This document shows, one piece after another, positions 18,525-26,795 of a stretch of DNA of 64,000 bases. The stretch covers positions 868,001-932,000 of the forward strand of contig NZ_CP052909.1 of NCBI RefSeq assembly GCF_014295415.1. The letters run 5' to 3'. Source of the stretch: Constantimarinum furrinae. Lineage in GTDB: Bacteria; Bacteroidota; Bacteroidia; Flavobacteriales; Flavobacteriaceae. Numbering within the stretch: position 1 is the first letter of the stretch; each line of letters begins with the position of its first letter. Both the position numbers and the translations under genes were made by a program. The notes under the pieces are model-generated. The model had not been told where the DNA came from. It was given only the letters and a program-made list of their open reading frames with translations, and did not search any database.

Positions 18525-19323
18525 AACCATTGTAATTACCGGCTTGGGATGGTTGGGAACTCCTCTGGCCCGACATTTAATGCAAAAGAGATATAGCGTA
18601 AAGGGATCGGTCACTAGTCTGCAAAAAGCTACAAAACTTCAAGCTAATGGAATAGACGCCTACCCGCTATTACTTTCAGAATGTGGAATTGACGGAGACC
18701 CAAATCCTCTTTTCAAGAATTCCGATTTTTTGATAGTAATGATCCCACCGGGGTTACGGAAGAACACCGGTGCCAACTATGTTTTAAAAATGTCCCATTT
18801 TTTAAAGCAAATTCAACAATCGAGTGTTTCCAAGGTCGTTTTCGTTAGCAGTACTTCGGTTTATGGAGATTATCAAGGAAGGGTGACTGAAGCCATTAAG
18901 CCTGAACCCGATACGGAAGCAGGGAAGCAGATATTAACTGTTGAGAACATGTTTTTTTCTTCGGAACAATTTAGCTGTAGCATTGTGCGTTTTGGAGGTT
19001 TAATAGGCGGGTCCAGACAACCGGTGCGTTATCTGGCGGGGAGAAGCGACTTGAATAACGGAACAGCACCCGTAAACCTCATCCACAGGGAAGATTGTAT
19101 CGCTATTCTTTCAGAAATCATTGCACAGGATGCCTTCGGATATGTATTCAATGCCGTTCATCCGCATCATCCTTTAAAGCAGGAATACTATCTTCAGAAA
19201 GCGAAGGAACTACATGTAAGTCCGCCCCAGTTTTCAGAAGATAAGAACGACCAATCTCATAAACAGGTCGATTCAGAAAGCCTGAAAGAAATCCTGAACT
19301 ATACATTTCGACGTTCCATATAA
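18517..19323 (+). CDS. Atypical SDR (YeeZ-like NAD(P)-binding epimerase family)
   Basis: A 268-residue Rossmann-fold protein. The nucleotide loop is ITGLGWLGTPLA near residues 7-18, and the active-site Ser segment is VFVSSTSVYG. The usual SDR YxxxK is not intact: the region after VYG reads EAGKQILTVENMF, as in atypical YeeZ-type members, so classical dehydrogenase chemistry is uncertain. Translation is probably coupled to the M28 gene through the 8-nt overlap. The substrate is unknown. Confidence 0.85.
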   Translation: MNKTIVITGLGWLGTPLARHLMQKRYSVKGSVTSLQKATKLQANGIDAYPLLLSECGIDGDPNPLFKNSDFLIVMIPPGLRKNTGANYVLKMSHFLKQIQQSSVSKVVFVSSTSVYGDYQGRVTEAIKPEPDTEAGKQILTVENMFFSSEQFSCSIVRFGGLIGGSRQPVRYLAGRSDLNNGTAPVNLIHREDCIAILSEIIAQDAFGYVFNAVHPHHPLKQEYYLQKAKELHVSPPQFSEDKNDQSHKQVDSESLKEILNYTFRRSI

Positions 19324-19363
19324 AAAATCCCTCGACACTGTAACAGTAGCAAGGGATTTTCCA
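19323..19363. terminator. Bidirectional terminator between convergent genes
   Basis: AAATCCCT and AGGGATTT form an 8-bp stem. An ACTGT/ACAGT pair in the loop extends the fold. A-rich and T-rich flanks on the two sides let it serve both the SDR gene and the convergent M13 peptidase gene. Confidence 0.75.
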
Positions 19364-19382
19364 TCATTTTATTTAGTTACTC

Positions 19383-21452
19383 CTACCAGATCTTTACCCG
19401 TTCCTCGGGTGCCAGGTACATGGCATCACCTTCTTTAATATCGAAGGCTTCGTAAAAAGCATCGATATTTAATAGGGGTTGAGTAGCTCGGTACATTCCG
19501 GGAGAATGCGGATCGGTTTGAACCTGAGTACGCGTATACTCGTCGCGTTGTTTGGTTCTCCAAACCGTAGCCCAACTCATAAAGAAGCGCTGCTCGGGAG
19601 TAAATCCGTCGATAGGTTCCGGCCGTCCGTTCTCTTTGTAAAAACGCATTAAGCCATCATAGGCCCCAAGCAATCCGCCGAGATCCCCAATATTTTCACC
19701 CAATGTGAATTTTCCATTGATATACACGCTATCGAGAACTTCAATGTTACTGTATTGTTCGGCCAGTTTATCACCCCGGGCCGTAAAGTTTTCCAGATCT
19801 GACTCGGTCCACCAGTTTACTAAATTTCCATTGGCATCAAAACGCGAACCACTATCATCGAAAGCATGCGAGATCTCATGGCCAATTACCGCTCCTATTC
19901 CTCCATAATTTACGGCTTCGTCTGCTTTGTAGTCATAAAAAGGTGGTTGTAATATGGCTGCAGGGAAAACGATCTCGTTGTTAAACGGATTGAAATAGGC
20001 GTTCACTGTTTGTGGGGACATTCCCCATTCGGTACGGTCTACCGGTTCGTCAATTCTTCTCAAATTATCTTTAAGCTGCCATTCGGCAACAGCAACCATA
20101 TTGTCGTAATAGGTATTCCCCGGTTTTACATCCATACTGGAATAATCCTTCCATTTATCTGGATAGCCAATCTTAACAGTAAATTTATCAAGCTTTTCAT
20201 TGGCTTTTACTTTTGTACTGTCGCTCATCCAATCCAGAGCATTGATGCGTTCTTTATAGGCGGCGATAATATTGTCGATCATTTTTTCGGCCTTTGCCTT
20301 TGCTTCAGGAGGGAACATTTCATCCACATATAATTTTCCCAAGGCTTCTCCTACACTTCCGTTTACCGTGGCCAAGGCTCTTTCATCTGCAGGTTTTTGT
20401 TTTTTTGCTCCGTTAAGCGTTTTGCTGTAGAAATCCCAGTTTGCCTTTTCTATCTCTGTAGAGAGTGATCCGGCTGCAGAATTCAACGTCGCCCAACGCA
20501 TGGCTGTTTTCCAAAGTTCTATATTGCCTTCAGCAAAAATATTCTGAAGTGTCTTCATATAATCCAACTGCATTACCAAAACGGTATCCACTTTTTTGGT
20601 CACCCCAAGATCTTTAAATGCCTGTTTCCACTGAAAGGCAGGAACCATTTTCTGAAGATCATCCATGGAACGCGGATTGTTAAAATTTCTGAAGTCACGC
20701 ATCGCAACCTTATCAAGTTGTGGTGTTGCCAAACGTGTTTCGAAAGCCAGAATGTCGTTTGCCTGTTTACGTGCAGATGCTTCGCTATCTCCAATAAACT
20801 GAAGCATTCGGGTGATGTGATCTACATATTGCTGACGAATCTCCACCGATTTCGCATCTTTCTTTATGTAATAATCTCTATCCGGCAAGCCCAACTGACC
20901 CGTAGTGATATAGGCCGAATTCATAGCACTGTTGCTGGGATTTGAAAACGCTGCGATACCAATGAACGGTTGCCCGATCTCGGCAGCATTTGTTGTCATT
21001 ACCTGTTGAAGGTCAGCCAACGTCTTGATTCCGGCAATTTTGTCTAACGCCGGTTGCAACGGAGTGATGCCGGCTTCATTTCTGGCAACAGTGTCCAGTT
21101 CAGATTCGAAGATCATGATTGCCTTCGCCTGATCGGTTTCCGGAGCATATTTATCGCTCTTCATGGCCTTATCCAGAATTTCGAGCACATCGGCATCGGT
21201 AGATTTACGGAGTACCCCAAAGCCACCCCATCGCACTTGATCATCGGGAATTTCGGTATTTTTCATCCAGTTTCCGTTGACGTAGTTGTAAAAATCGGTT
21301 TTAGGACTAACGGTAGTATCCATATTTGCGAGAATGATCCCGCGTGGTTCATTATCGGCTTCAGCCATAGTGTCCTTTTTGTCCTCACAGGCACCTGCCA
21401 AAACGGCCAGCACTGCTATACCAAAGGTTGATCTAATAATATTGGTTTTCAT
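19383..21452 (-). CDS. M13-family (neprilysin-like) zinc metallopeptidase lipoprotein
   Basis: A 689-residue lipoprotein. The signal peptide ends LAGAC with the lipidated Cys at 22. The gluzincin motif HEISHAFDD provides two His ligands and the catalytic Glu, and ENIGDLGGL supplies the third ligand. The substrate-binding block NAYFNPFNNEIVFPA and the C-terminal WRTKQRDEYTRTQVQTDPHSPG are typical of PepO/neprilysin enzymes that cut oligopeptides. The length is normal for bacterial M13. The protein is probably anchored in the periplasm or at the surface. It follows a small lipoprotein gene on the same strand with an 80-bp gap. Confidence 0.96.
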   Translation of the reverse strand: MKTNIIRSTFGIAVLAVLAGACEDKKDTMAEADNEPRGIILANMDTTVSPKTDFYNYVNGNWMKNTEIPDDQVRWGGFGVLRKSTDADVLEILDKAMKSDKYAPETDQAKAIMIFESELDTVARNEAGITPLQPALDKIAGIKTLADLQQVMTTNAAEIGQPFIGIAAFSNPSNSAMNSAYITTGQLGLPDRDYYIKKDAKSVEIRQQYVDHITRMLQFIGDSEASARKQANDILAFETRLATPQLDKVAMRDFRNFNNPRSMDDLQKMVPAFQWKQAFKDLGVTKKVDTVLVMQLDYMKTLQNIFAEGNIELWKTAMRWATLNSAAGSLSTEIEKANWDFYSKTLNGAKKQKPADERALATVNGSVGEALGKLYVDEMFPPEAKAKAEKMIDNIIAAYKERINALDWMSDSTKVKANEKLDKFTVKIGYPDKWKDYSSMDVKPGNTYYDNMVAVAEWQLKDNLRRIDEPVDRTEWGMSPQTVNAYFNPFNNEIVFPAAILQPPFYDYKADEAVNYGGIGAVIGHEISHAFDDSGSRFDANGNLVNWWTESDLENFTARGDKLAEQYSNIEVLDSVYINGKFTLGENIGDLGGLLGAYDGLMRFYKENGRPEPIDGFTPEQRFFMSWATVWRTKQRDEYTRTQVQTDPHSPGMYRATQPLLNIDAFYEAFDIKEGDAMYLAPEERVKIW

Positions 21453-21531
21453 TTTGAAGTTGTTTAATTGTTTTTTTTCTGAAAGAGTTATTGTGTAATT
21501 GGTACTATTATATGATGTTTCGTTACAGTTT

Positions 21532-22128
21532 TCAGTTGTTTTTATCCCTGAGTTCGGCGCGGTACACCGAATCTATAAATCGCTTTTGTTTTTCGAGTTC
21601 CTTTTGTTCGTCATCCTTCCGCTGCTCATCGATCTCATCCTTTTGAAATTTCTCATTGATCTGAAGGAACAAATTTTTAGCGGCATTATTAAATTCCGTT
21701 AAATAATTCTGTATTTGAAGGGAATCGGCCCTATCCTTTCGTACTGCCTGATGCAATAAATGAACTCTGGAACTAACAACTATAAGTCTGGAATAGATAG
21801 GATTGCTGAATAGATCATTAGGTATCTTCTTTGCCAGAGAATCGGTATGCACCTGAAGGCGTTCGGTTTTATTACGTAAGTCCGGAATAGTATTATGATT
21901 CAAGCCCCGTACTTCAATCTCAAAATCTTCGAACGGAGACCATTTCGCCACGGCTTCCTGAGCTCTAGGAGATAGTACAGGAACATTGAAATCCCTATCC
22001 CCATATCTTGCGTTAAGATCCATAGCTTCTATTTCTTGGAGATCTTCTTCCCCTGTAATATTATTGCAGCATATAAGAAGGAGTCCTAAAAGGAGAAAGA
22101 GCCCAGTGTACCCAAAATATCGCTTCAT
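21532..22128 (-). CDS. Hypothetical lipoprotein with C-terminal coiled coil
   Basis: About 198 residues from ATG 22128. Sixteen upstream codons are open, but the signal peptide (MKRYFGYTGLFLLLGLLLICC) begins at 22128. LLIC gives a lipobox. The mature region has no motif I recognise. The last 50 residues (KFQKDEIDEQRKDDEQKE ... RFIDSVYRAEL) are a highly charged coiled coil. The arrangement suggests an envelope-attached helper protein. The function is unknown. It lies upstream of the M13 peptidase on the same strand and is divergent from the threonine dehydrogenase gene. Confidence 0.7.
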   Translation of the reverse strand: MKRYFGYTGLFLLLGLLLICCNNITGEEDLQEIEAMDLNARYGDRDFNVPVLSPRAQEAVAKWSPFEDFEIEVRGLNHNTIPDLRNKTERLQVHTDSLAKKIPNDLFSNPIYSRLIVVSSRVHLLHQAVRKDRADSLQIQNYLTEFNNAAKNLFLQINEKFQKDEIDEQRKDDEQKELEKQKRFIDSVYRAELRDKNN

Positions 22129-22245
22129 TCTAAGAATCATAGAGGTTACAAATATAAACGTTCTTTTAGCAACCAAACGTATATTAATTAGAAAGTAATT
22201 CCCTTAGAATATCACTATCTTTACGCTTCCATTTTAATTCTACCC

Positions 22246-23199
22246 ATGAAAAAAAGAATTCTTATCATAGGTGCCTCAGGCCAGATTGGCACCGAGCTTA
22301 CCGCTTTTTTACGAAAAGAATACGGTTCCCATAAAGTTATAGCGAGTGACATTGTTGAAGGCGATGCCCAAATGATGGCCAGCGGACCATTTGAAATTCT
22401 AGATGCGATGGATTATGATGCGGTGCAGGATGTTGTGATACGTCATGAAATCACCGATGTGTATTTAATGGCTGCAATGCTTTCAGCTACAGCCGAAAAG
22501 TTTCCCATGAAAGCATGGAACCTCAATATGAATTCACTTTTCAATGTGTTGAATCTTGCGAGGGATAAAAAGATCGAAAAGATCTTCTGGCCTTCCAGCA
22601 TCGCCGTATTTGGACCCACCACGCCCAAGGCCGATACTCCCCAGCGCACCGTGATGGAACCTTCAACCGTATATGGAATCAGCAAGCAAACGGGAGAACG
22701 TTGGTGTGAGTATTATTACAAGAAATATGGAGTAGATGTACGAAGTATTCGATACCCCGGGCTTATTAGTTATACAGCTCCTCCTGGTGGCGGAACAACA
22801 GATTATGCCGTAGATATTTATCACAAGGCTCTAAAACATGGAAAATATATTTGCTTTCTTAATGCCGATACCACGCTGCCTATGATGTATATGGACGATG
22901 CGATAAAAGCTACGGTGGGAATTATGCAGGCAAATGCCGGGGATGTGAAAATTAGAAGCTCTTATAATCTGGCAGCCTTCAGTTTTAATCCCGACGAGTT
23001 ATCCCAAAGTATTAAAAAGCACTTACCCGATTTTACAATTGACTACGATCCCGACTTCCGCCAAGCCATAGCCGATTCCTGGCCGCAGACTATTGATGAT
23101 TCAGAGGCAAGAAATGATTGGGGTTGGGAACACAAGATCTCAATTGATGAAATGACAAAGATCATGATCGAGAACCTAAGGAAAGAGTATAAAAAATAG
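22246..23199 (+). CDS. L-threonine 3-dehydrogenase, short-chain (SDR) type
   Basis: A 317-residue extended SDR. It has the NAD loop IIGASGQIGTEL near residues 5-16, catalytic Ser in WPSSIAVFGP, and YGISKQTGERW containing YxxxK. The family-specific stretch GTTDYAVDIYHKAL and TLPMMYMDDAI match the UDP-galactose-epimerase-like threonine dehydrogenases of Bacteroidota. These oxidise L-Thr to 2-amino-3-ketobutyrate, which Kbl then cleaves to glycine and acetyl-CoA. No kbl lies in the window. A general NDP-sugar epimerase is the less likely alternative. Confidence 0.88.
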   Translation: MKKRILIIGASGQIGTELTAFLRKEYGSHKVIASDIVEGDAQMMASGPFEILDAMDYDAVQDVVIRHEITDVYLMAAMLSATAEKFPMKAWNLNMNSLFNVLNLARDKKIEKIFWPSSIAVFGPTTPKADTPQRTVMEPSTVYGISKQTGERWCEYYYKKYGVDVRSIRYPGLISYTAPPGGGTTDYAVDIYHKALKHGKYICFLNADTTLPMMYMDDAIKATVGIMQANAGDVKIRSSYNLAAFSFNPDELSQSIKKHLPDFTIDYDPDFRQAIADSWPQTIDDSEARNDWGWEHKISIDEMTKIMIENLRKEYKK

Positions 23200-23205
23200 T
23201 AGGTT

Positions 23206-23913
23206 TCAAGAGCTTTTCTTTCTTCTCTTATCCCACCAAACATATAATACAAATAAGATAAGACTCACCACAGAGCCCCAAATGAGACCTGTTTTCATAG
23301 ATTCTGTATTATTTCCCAGTATTGCTATAAAAAGAATCAATGGACTTATTCCCAGTAATGTGGCTCCAATAAACCGCCAATACCCCATTTTAAGAACACC
23401 TCCCACAAAGCTAATCGCATCATTAGACAAAAACGGATTAAAACGAGTGATCACCACGGCCCAGAATCCGTAGTCATTAATAAAATTTTCTAATTTTTCT
23501 TCTGAAGAGGAACCGATCATTTTTTTTACGAGTACGGGTCCGAAATATTTACCGATTACATATCCAGTTGTGGAAGCCACAAAAACTCCTGATGCCGAAA
23601 TAATACTCCCCCATACCGGTCCATAAGCTAATACCGCAACAACCATCAAGGCTAGGCTGGGAATCACGATAAGAAACATCTGAAATACCATCGCCAGAAT
23701 CAACACTACAGGTCCAAACCAGCCAAACTCACTCACCCAGTTTTCGATACGTGTTTCATCATTACTGGTAAGCACCTGCCATGCCTCGTTCAAAAATTGC
23801 TGATAAGAAGGAACTAAAAAGTACAGGAGGATTAAAACAATGATAATTCCAAGTGAAACAAATAACGGAGCTTTGCTTTGTTGAATATCGGATTTCGAGT
23901 TTTTCTTGGTCAT
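23206..23913 (-). CDS. TVP38/TMEM64 (SNARE-associated Golgi/DedA-like) membrane protein
   Basis: A 235-residue membrane protein with about five hydrophobic segments. The family core is visible: FLIVIPSLALMVVAVLAYG, then YVIGKYFGPVLVKK, and the re-entrant FNPFLSNDAISFVGGVLKMGYWRF. Relatives act in membrane lipid or undecaprenyl-phosphate handling, but this subfamily has no settled function. It is convergent with the threonine dehydrogenase gene (6 bp apart). The upstream region on the minus strand holds the foldable element and tRNA-Asn. Confidence 0.9.
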   Translation of the reverse strand: MTKKNSKSDIQQSKAPLFVSLGIIIVLILLYFLVPSYQQFLNEAWQVLTSNDETRIENWVSEFGWFGPVVLILAMVFQMFLIVIPSLALMVVAVLAYGPVWGSIISASGVFVASTTGYVIGKYFGPVLVKKMIGSSSEEKLENFINDYGFWAVVITRFNPFLSNDAISFVGGVLKMGYWRFIGATLLGISPLILFIAILGNNTESMKTGLIWGSVVSLILFVLYVWWDKRRKKSS

Positions 23914-23999
23914 TTAAAGGTACCATTCAAGCAGCTAAAGGTACAAGAGTTTATAGCAAATCACTTCTAAACTTTTCTTAATTGTTTTCTGAAAGACAG

Positions 24000-24088
24000 G
24001 CTCGAACCGGACCGAGTGTTTGAAAAATGTCCGGTGGACATTTTCAACGAGGGGCCAGCCGGCGCTTGGCAGGGGAACTGATTCGAGC
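24000..24088. repeat. GC-rich foldable element bounded by a 7-bp inverted repeat
   Basis: GCTCGAA at 24000-24006 and TTCGAGC at 24082-24088 are perfect inverted ends. Inside lies a 12-bp stem with one bulged A (24020-24032 pairing with 24036-24047, loop GGT), then GCCA/TGGC near 24055-24070. CCGGAC at 24007 can alternatively pair with GTCCGG at 24029. The block is much richer in GC than its surroundings and encodes no convincing protein. It could be a REP-like mobile repeat or an uncharacterised structured RNA. Confidence 0.5.
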
Positions 24089-24110
24089 ACTGAAACAGAT
24101 GTCACGGCAT

Positions 24111-24139
24111 AAAAAAACCCTCACATCAAGGTGAAGGTT
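24111..24139 (-). terminator. Terminator of tRNA-Asn
   Basis: On the minus strand AACCTTCAC pairs with GTGAGGGTT (8 Watson-Crick pairs plus one G-U) around a 6-nt loop and is followed by seven T. It begins about 10 nt after the 3' end of the tRNA. Confidence 0.8.
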
Positions 24140-24148
24140 TCAAAATTG

Positions 24149-24222
24149 CTCCTCAGACTGGGCTCGAACCAGTGACCCTCTGATTAACAGTCAGATGCTC
24201 TAACCAACTGAGCTACTGAGGA
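24149..24222 (-). tRNA. tRNA-Asn (GTT anticodon)
   Basis: A 74-nt gene without encoded CCA. The acceptor stem is TCCTCAG with CTGAGGA, followed by discriminator G. The D-arm AGCTCAGTTGGTTAGAGC is standard. The anticodon loop CTGTTAA gives GTT for Asn. The T-arm contains GGTTCGAGCC. It stands alone, with a terminator 10 nt downstream. The 420-bp gap between rseP and the TVP38-like gene is filled by this tRNA, its terminator and the foldable element. Confidence 0.97.
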
Positions 24223-24333
24223 ATTTCTTGTTGCCCTTTTGGGGCAGGGTACTACCAAAACAACTACTTGGTTGCGAAGGCGGGTGCAAATATAAATTAT
24301 TTTCTATCTGCTGCAAAAACAAATTTACTTTTT

Positions 24334-25647
24334 TTATTTCCCTACTATGGCCCTGTAAATATCGTTTCCATTGGCAAACAATACCAACGCGATGAGTAAA
24401 AAGAATCCCACCATTTGTGCATATTCCATAAACTTATCGTTCGGCTTTCTTCCGGTTACCATTTCATAAAGCAAAAACATCACATGTCCACCGTCCAGCG
24501 CCGGAATAGGCAATACATTCATAAATGCTAAAATGATCGAAATTAGTGCTGTTGTTTGCCAAAAAGCGATCCAGCTCCATTGCGATGGAAACAGATTCCC
24601 TATGGCTCCAAATCCGCCGACCTGAGTCGCTCCTTTTGCCGTAAACACATATTTAAATTGCTTCACGTAGTCTTTAAGAATATTATACCCGTAGCTTACT
24701 CCTCCCGTCACACTTTCTCCAAAAGTATAATCGATATTACGCGTAATTCCAGCAATATTGATCCCCACAATTCCGTCTTCGTTAGGAACTACACTCAAGG
24801 TTTCTTCAACACCATCCCGGTTAACAACTACCGAGTTGGACGCCGTTACGTCCTTATTTAAATTCAATTTAAACTCATGCCAGTAAGTTATCGGGGTACC
24901 GTTAACAGAAACTATTCGGTCTCCTTTTTTAAATCCGGCAGCATAGCCCGGATGATCGCTGAGAACCGTGTCGATTACCGGCGGAACCCGTTCCACAAAA
25001 GGAGTAAGAATGTCCTTTTGAAACATCTCGGTTCCAATATCTTCAGGAAGTGCAATCGTTTCGGTATTACCGTCGGTATGTGTTACGGTAACGGTTTCAA
25101 CATCACGCAGAAACAGATATTTATTGATTTGTGTTACAAAGGGGAAATCCTCGCCATTTACCTTCTGGATCATATCTCCATCTCTAAAGCCAAACTCCTT
25201 GAACTCCTCTGCAACTGCAAATCCCTGTGGTAGGTCTTCATTGAGGGTTACATCCCTTCCGTAGAAATTTAGGATCCCAATATAGATCACAAAACCTACA
25301 ATAATGTTTACCGTTACCCCTCCCAACATGATTATTAAACGCTGCCAGGCCGGTTTACTTCTAAATTCCCAAGGCTGTGGAGGTTGGGCCATCTGCTCCT
25401 TATCCATACTTTCGTCGATCATCCCCGAGATCTTCACATAACCCCCCAAAGGAAGCCATCCAATACCGTAGACCGTATCTCCTATTTTCTTTTTAACTAA
25501 AGCAAATTTTACATCGAAGAACAGGAAAAATTTCTCAACCCGGGTTTTAAATAGCTTGGCGGGAATAAAATGTCCTAGTTCATGAAGGACAATTAATATA
25601 GATAAGCTTAATAAAAGCTGAAGTGCTTTAACAGCAAATGGACTCAT
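24334..25647 (-). CDS. rseP: Site-2 protease RseP
   Basis: A 437-residue intramembrane zinc protease. The active site is H22-E23-L-G-H26 in the first membrane helix, and the distal metal ligand is in PIPALDGGHVMF near residue 385. The periplasmic part has two PDZ-like segments (GFAVAEEFKEFGFRDGD and HPGYAAGFKKGDRIVSVNG). Three or four membrane helices are present. RseP cleaves anti-sigma factors and remnant signal peptides. Its usual neighbours are absent. It is divergent from the SCO gene across 148 bp. Confidence 0.96.
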   Translation of the reverse strand: MSPFAVKALQLLLSLSILIVLHELGHFIPAKLFKTRVEKFFLFFDVKFALVKKKIGDTVYGIGWLPLGGYVKISGMIDESMDKEQMAQPPQPWEFRSKPAWQRLIIMLGGVTVNIIVGFVIYIGILNFYGRDVTLNEDLPQGFAVAEEFKEFGFRDGDMIQKVNGEDFPFVTQINKYLFLRDVETVTVTHTDGNTETIALPEDIGTEMFQKDILTPFVERVPPVIDTVLSDHPGYAAGFKKGDRIVSVNGTPITYWHEFKLNLNKDVTASNSVVVNRDGVEETLSVVPNEDGIVGINIAGITRNIDYTFGESVTGGVSYGYNILKDYVKQFKYVFTAKGATQVGGFGAIGNLFPSQWSWIAFWQTTALISIILAFMNVLPIPALDGGHVMFLLYEMVTGRKPNDKFMEYAQMVGFFLLIALVLFANGNDIYRAIVGK

Positions 25648-25770
25648 AGTTCGTGTAAATTAGGGCACAAAAGTAATCTATTCTACCCTGTTAAAAAAAT
25701 AATTGAATCGTTGTCATTGGTCTTACCAAACTTTAATACGTTACACATTCGAAAAAAGTATTTTAGGTCG

Positions 25771-25778
25771 TAATTTTG
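25771..25778 (+). promoter_or_regulatory. Bacteroidota -7 promoter element (TAATTTTG) for the SCO gene
   Basis: This is a perfect match to TAnnTTTG 17 nt before the ATG of the SCO-family gene. No clear -33 TTG is seen at the expected distance, so it is called on the -7 box alone. Confidence 0.5.
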
Positions 25779-25795
25779 CATCAAATTTATAAGGT

Positions 25796-26464
25796 ATGCT
25801 TCAGTTTTTTGCCAAATATAAATTCTTGGCGATCGTATTACTAGTGCTTTCAGTTATTATTATTTCAGTAATTTATACAATTCTGAAGCCCAAAGAGATC
25901 CTTCCTGTCTATCAACCCTCGGGCTCCGGACTTAACCCGGAACTCATCGACAGTACCGTACAATATGTGCGGAAATATCATACCATAGCAGATTTTTCAT
26001 TGACCAACCAAAATGGGACGAACGTCACTCAACAGGATTATGAAGGCAAGATCTATGTTGCCGATTTCTTTTTTACGACCTGCCAGACCATTTGCCCTGT
26101 AATGACCGATCATATGCTGGAAATTCAGCAAGAATTAAAAAATGATCAGGAGGTATTGTTACTTTCTCATACAGTGATGCCCGAAACCGATTCAGTTCAT
26201 ATTTTAAAAAAATATGCCCTTGAAAAAGGAGTCAACGATAAAAAATGGAATCTGGTAACAGGGGATAAGAAACAGATCTATGATCTCGCCCGTAAATCCT
26301 ACCTCGCAGCAAAGGATAACCCCTATAACGAATACGACCTCATCCATACCGAAAATTTTGTGCTGGTAGATAAGAAGCGAAGAATTCGAGGCTTCTATGA
26401 TGGCACCGACCCCGAAGCGATCTCAAAATTACTGGAGGACATCAAGCTGCTAAAAGCCGAATAA
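25796..26464 (+). CDS. SCO1/SenC-family copper-binding thioredoxin-fold protein
   Basis: A 222-residue membrane-anchored protein. One N-terminal helix (about 9-30) precedes a thioredoxin-fold domain beginning DFSLTNQNGTNVTQQDY. The copper/redox motif TTCQTICPVMTDHM provides the CxxxC pair, and a conserved His is likely in LIHTENF. SCO proteins deliver copper to the CuA centre of cytochrome oxidase or act as thiol reductases. No oxidase genes are adjacent. It precedes feoA by 100 bp, probably as a separate transcript because feoA has its own promoter. Confidence 0.93.
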   Translation: MLQFFAKYKFLAIVLLVLSVIIISVIYTILKPKEILPVYQPSGSGLNPELIDSTVQYVRKYHTIADFSLTNQNGTNVTQQDYEGKIYVADFFFTTCQTICPVMTDHMLEIQQELKNDQEVLLLSHTVMPETDSVHILKKYALEKGVNDKKWNLVTGDKKQIYDLARKSYLAAKDNPYNEYDLIHTENFVLVDKKRRIRGFYDGTDPEAISKLLEDIKLLKAE

Positions 26465-26526
26465 GCCGCCTTTCAACGCAATAAAAATAGGCGTCCTTAC
26501 TTCTTGCACACCATAGGAATTGTTGT

Positions 26527-26556
26527 TACATTTGCATTGTTTAAAATCAATCTAAA
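26527..26556 (+). promoter_or_regulatory. feoAB promoter and 17-bp imperfect palindromic operator
   Basis: The -7 element TACATTTG lies at 26527-26534, and TTG at 26503 is a possible -33 box. It is followed by TTTAAAATCAATCTAAA at 26540-26556, an imperfect palindrome whose arms match at 6 of 8 positions about one central base. It overlies the expected transcription start and ends 8 nt before the feoA ATG, as expected for a repressor site. It resembles the perfect palindrome at 51021-51039. Confidence 0.55.
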
Positions 26557-26564
26557 TAAAGATA

Positions 26565-26795
26565 ATGGGTACTATTGCCACGCTCAAAAAAGGACAGCGA
26601 GCTATCATCACCGAATTCTCGGTAGATGTGATCCCTTTAAAATTACTTGAAATGGGCTGTCTGCCTGGTAATGAAGTCTCATTGGTACAAACCGCACCCT
26701 TTAAAGATCCTCTTTATATCAACATCAACGGAAGTCATCTCGCCATCAGAAAAGAAACAGCCGCACAAATTACTATTGAACTGATCATCAACTAA
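26565..26795 (+). CDS. feoA: FeoA ferrous iron transport accessory protein
   Basis: A 76-residue SH3-like protein. It has the FeoA pattern LKKGQRAIITEF, LLEMGCLPGNEVSLV, PLYININGSHLAIRKETA. FeoA is a small cytoplasmic partner of the FeoB Fe(II) permease. Its TAA overlaps the feoB ATG by one base, so the two are translationally coupled. The palindrome and promoter just upstream suggest iron-dependent repression. Confidence 0.96.
   Translation: MGTIATLKKGQRAIITEFSVDVIPLKLLEMGCLPGNEVSLVQTAPFKDPLYININGSHLAIRKETAAQITIELIIN

Noticed and set aside
24000-24222. tRNA-associated integration site of a mobile element
   Set aside because: No integrase, no direct att repeat at the tRNA 3' end, and flanking genes are ordinary housekeeping genes.
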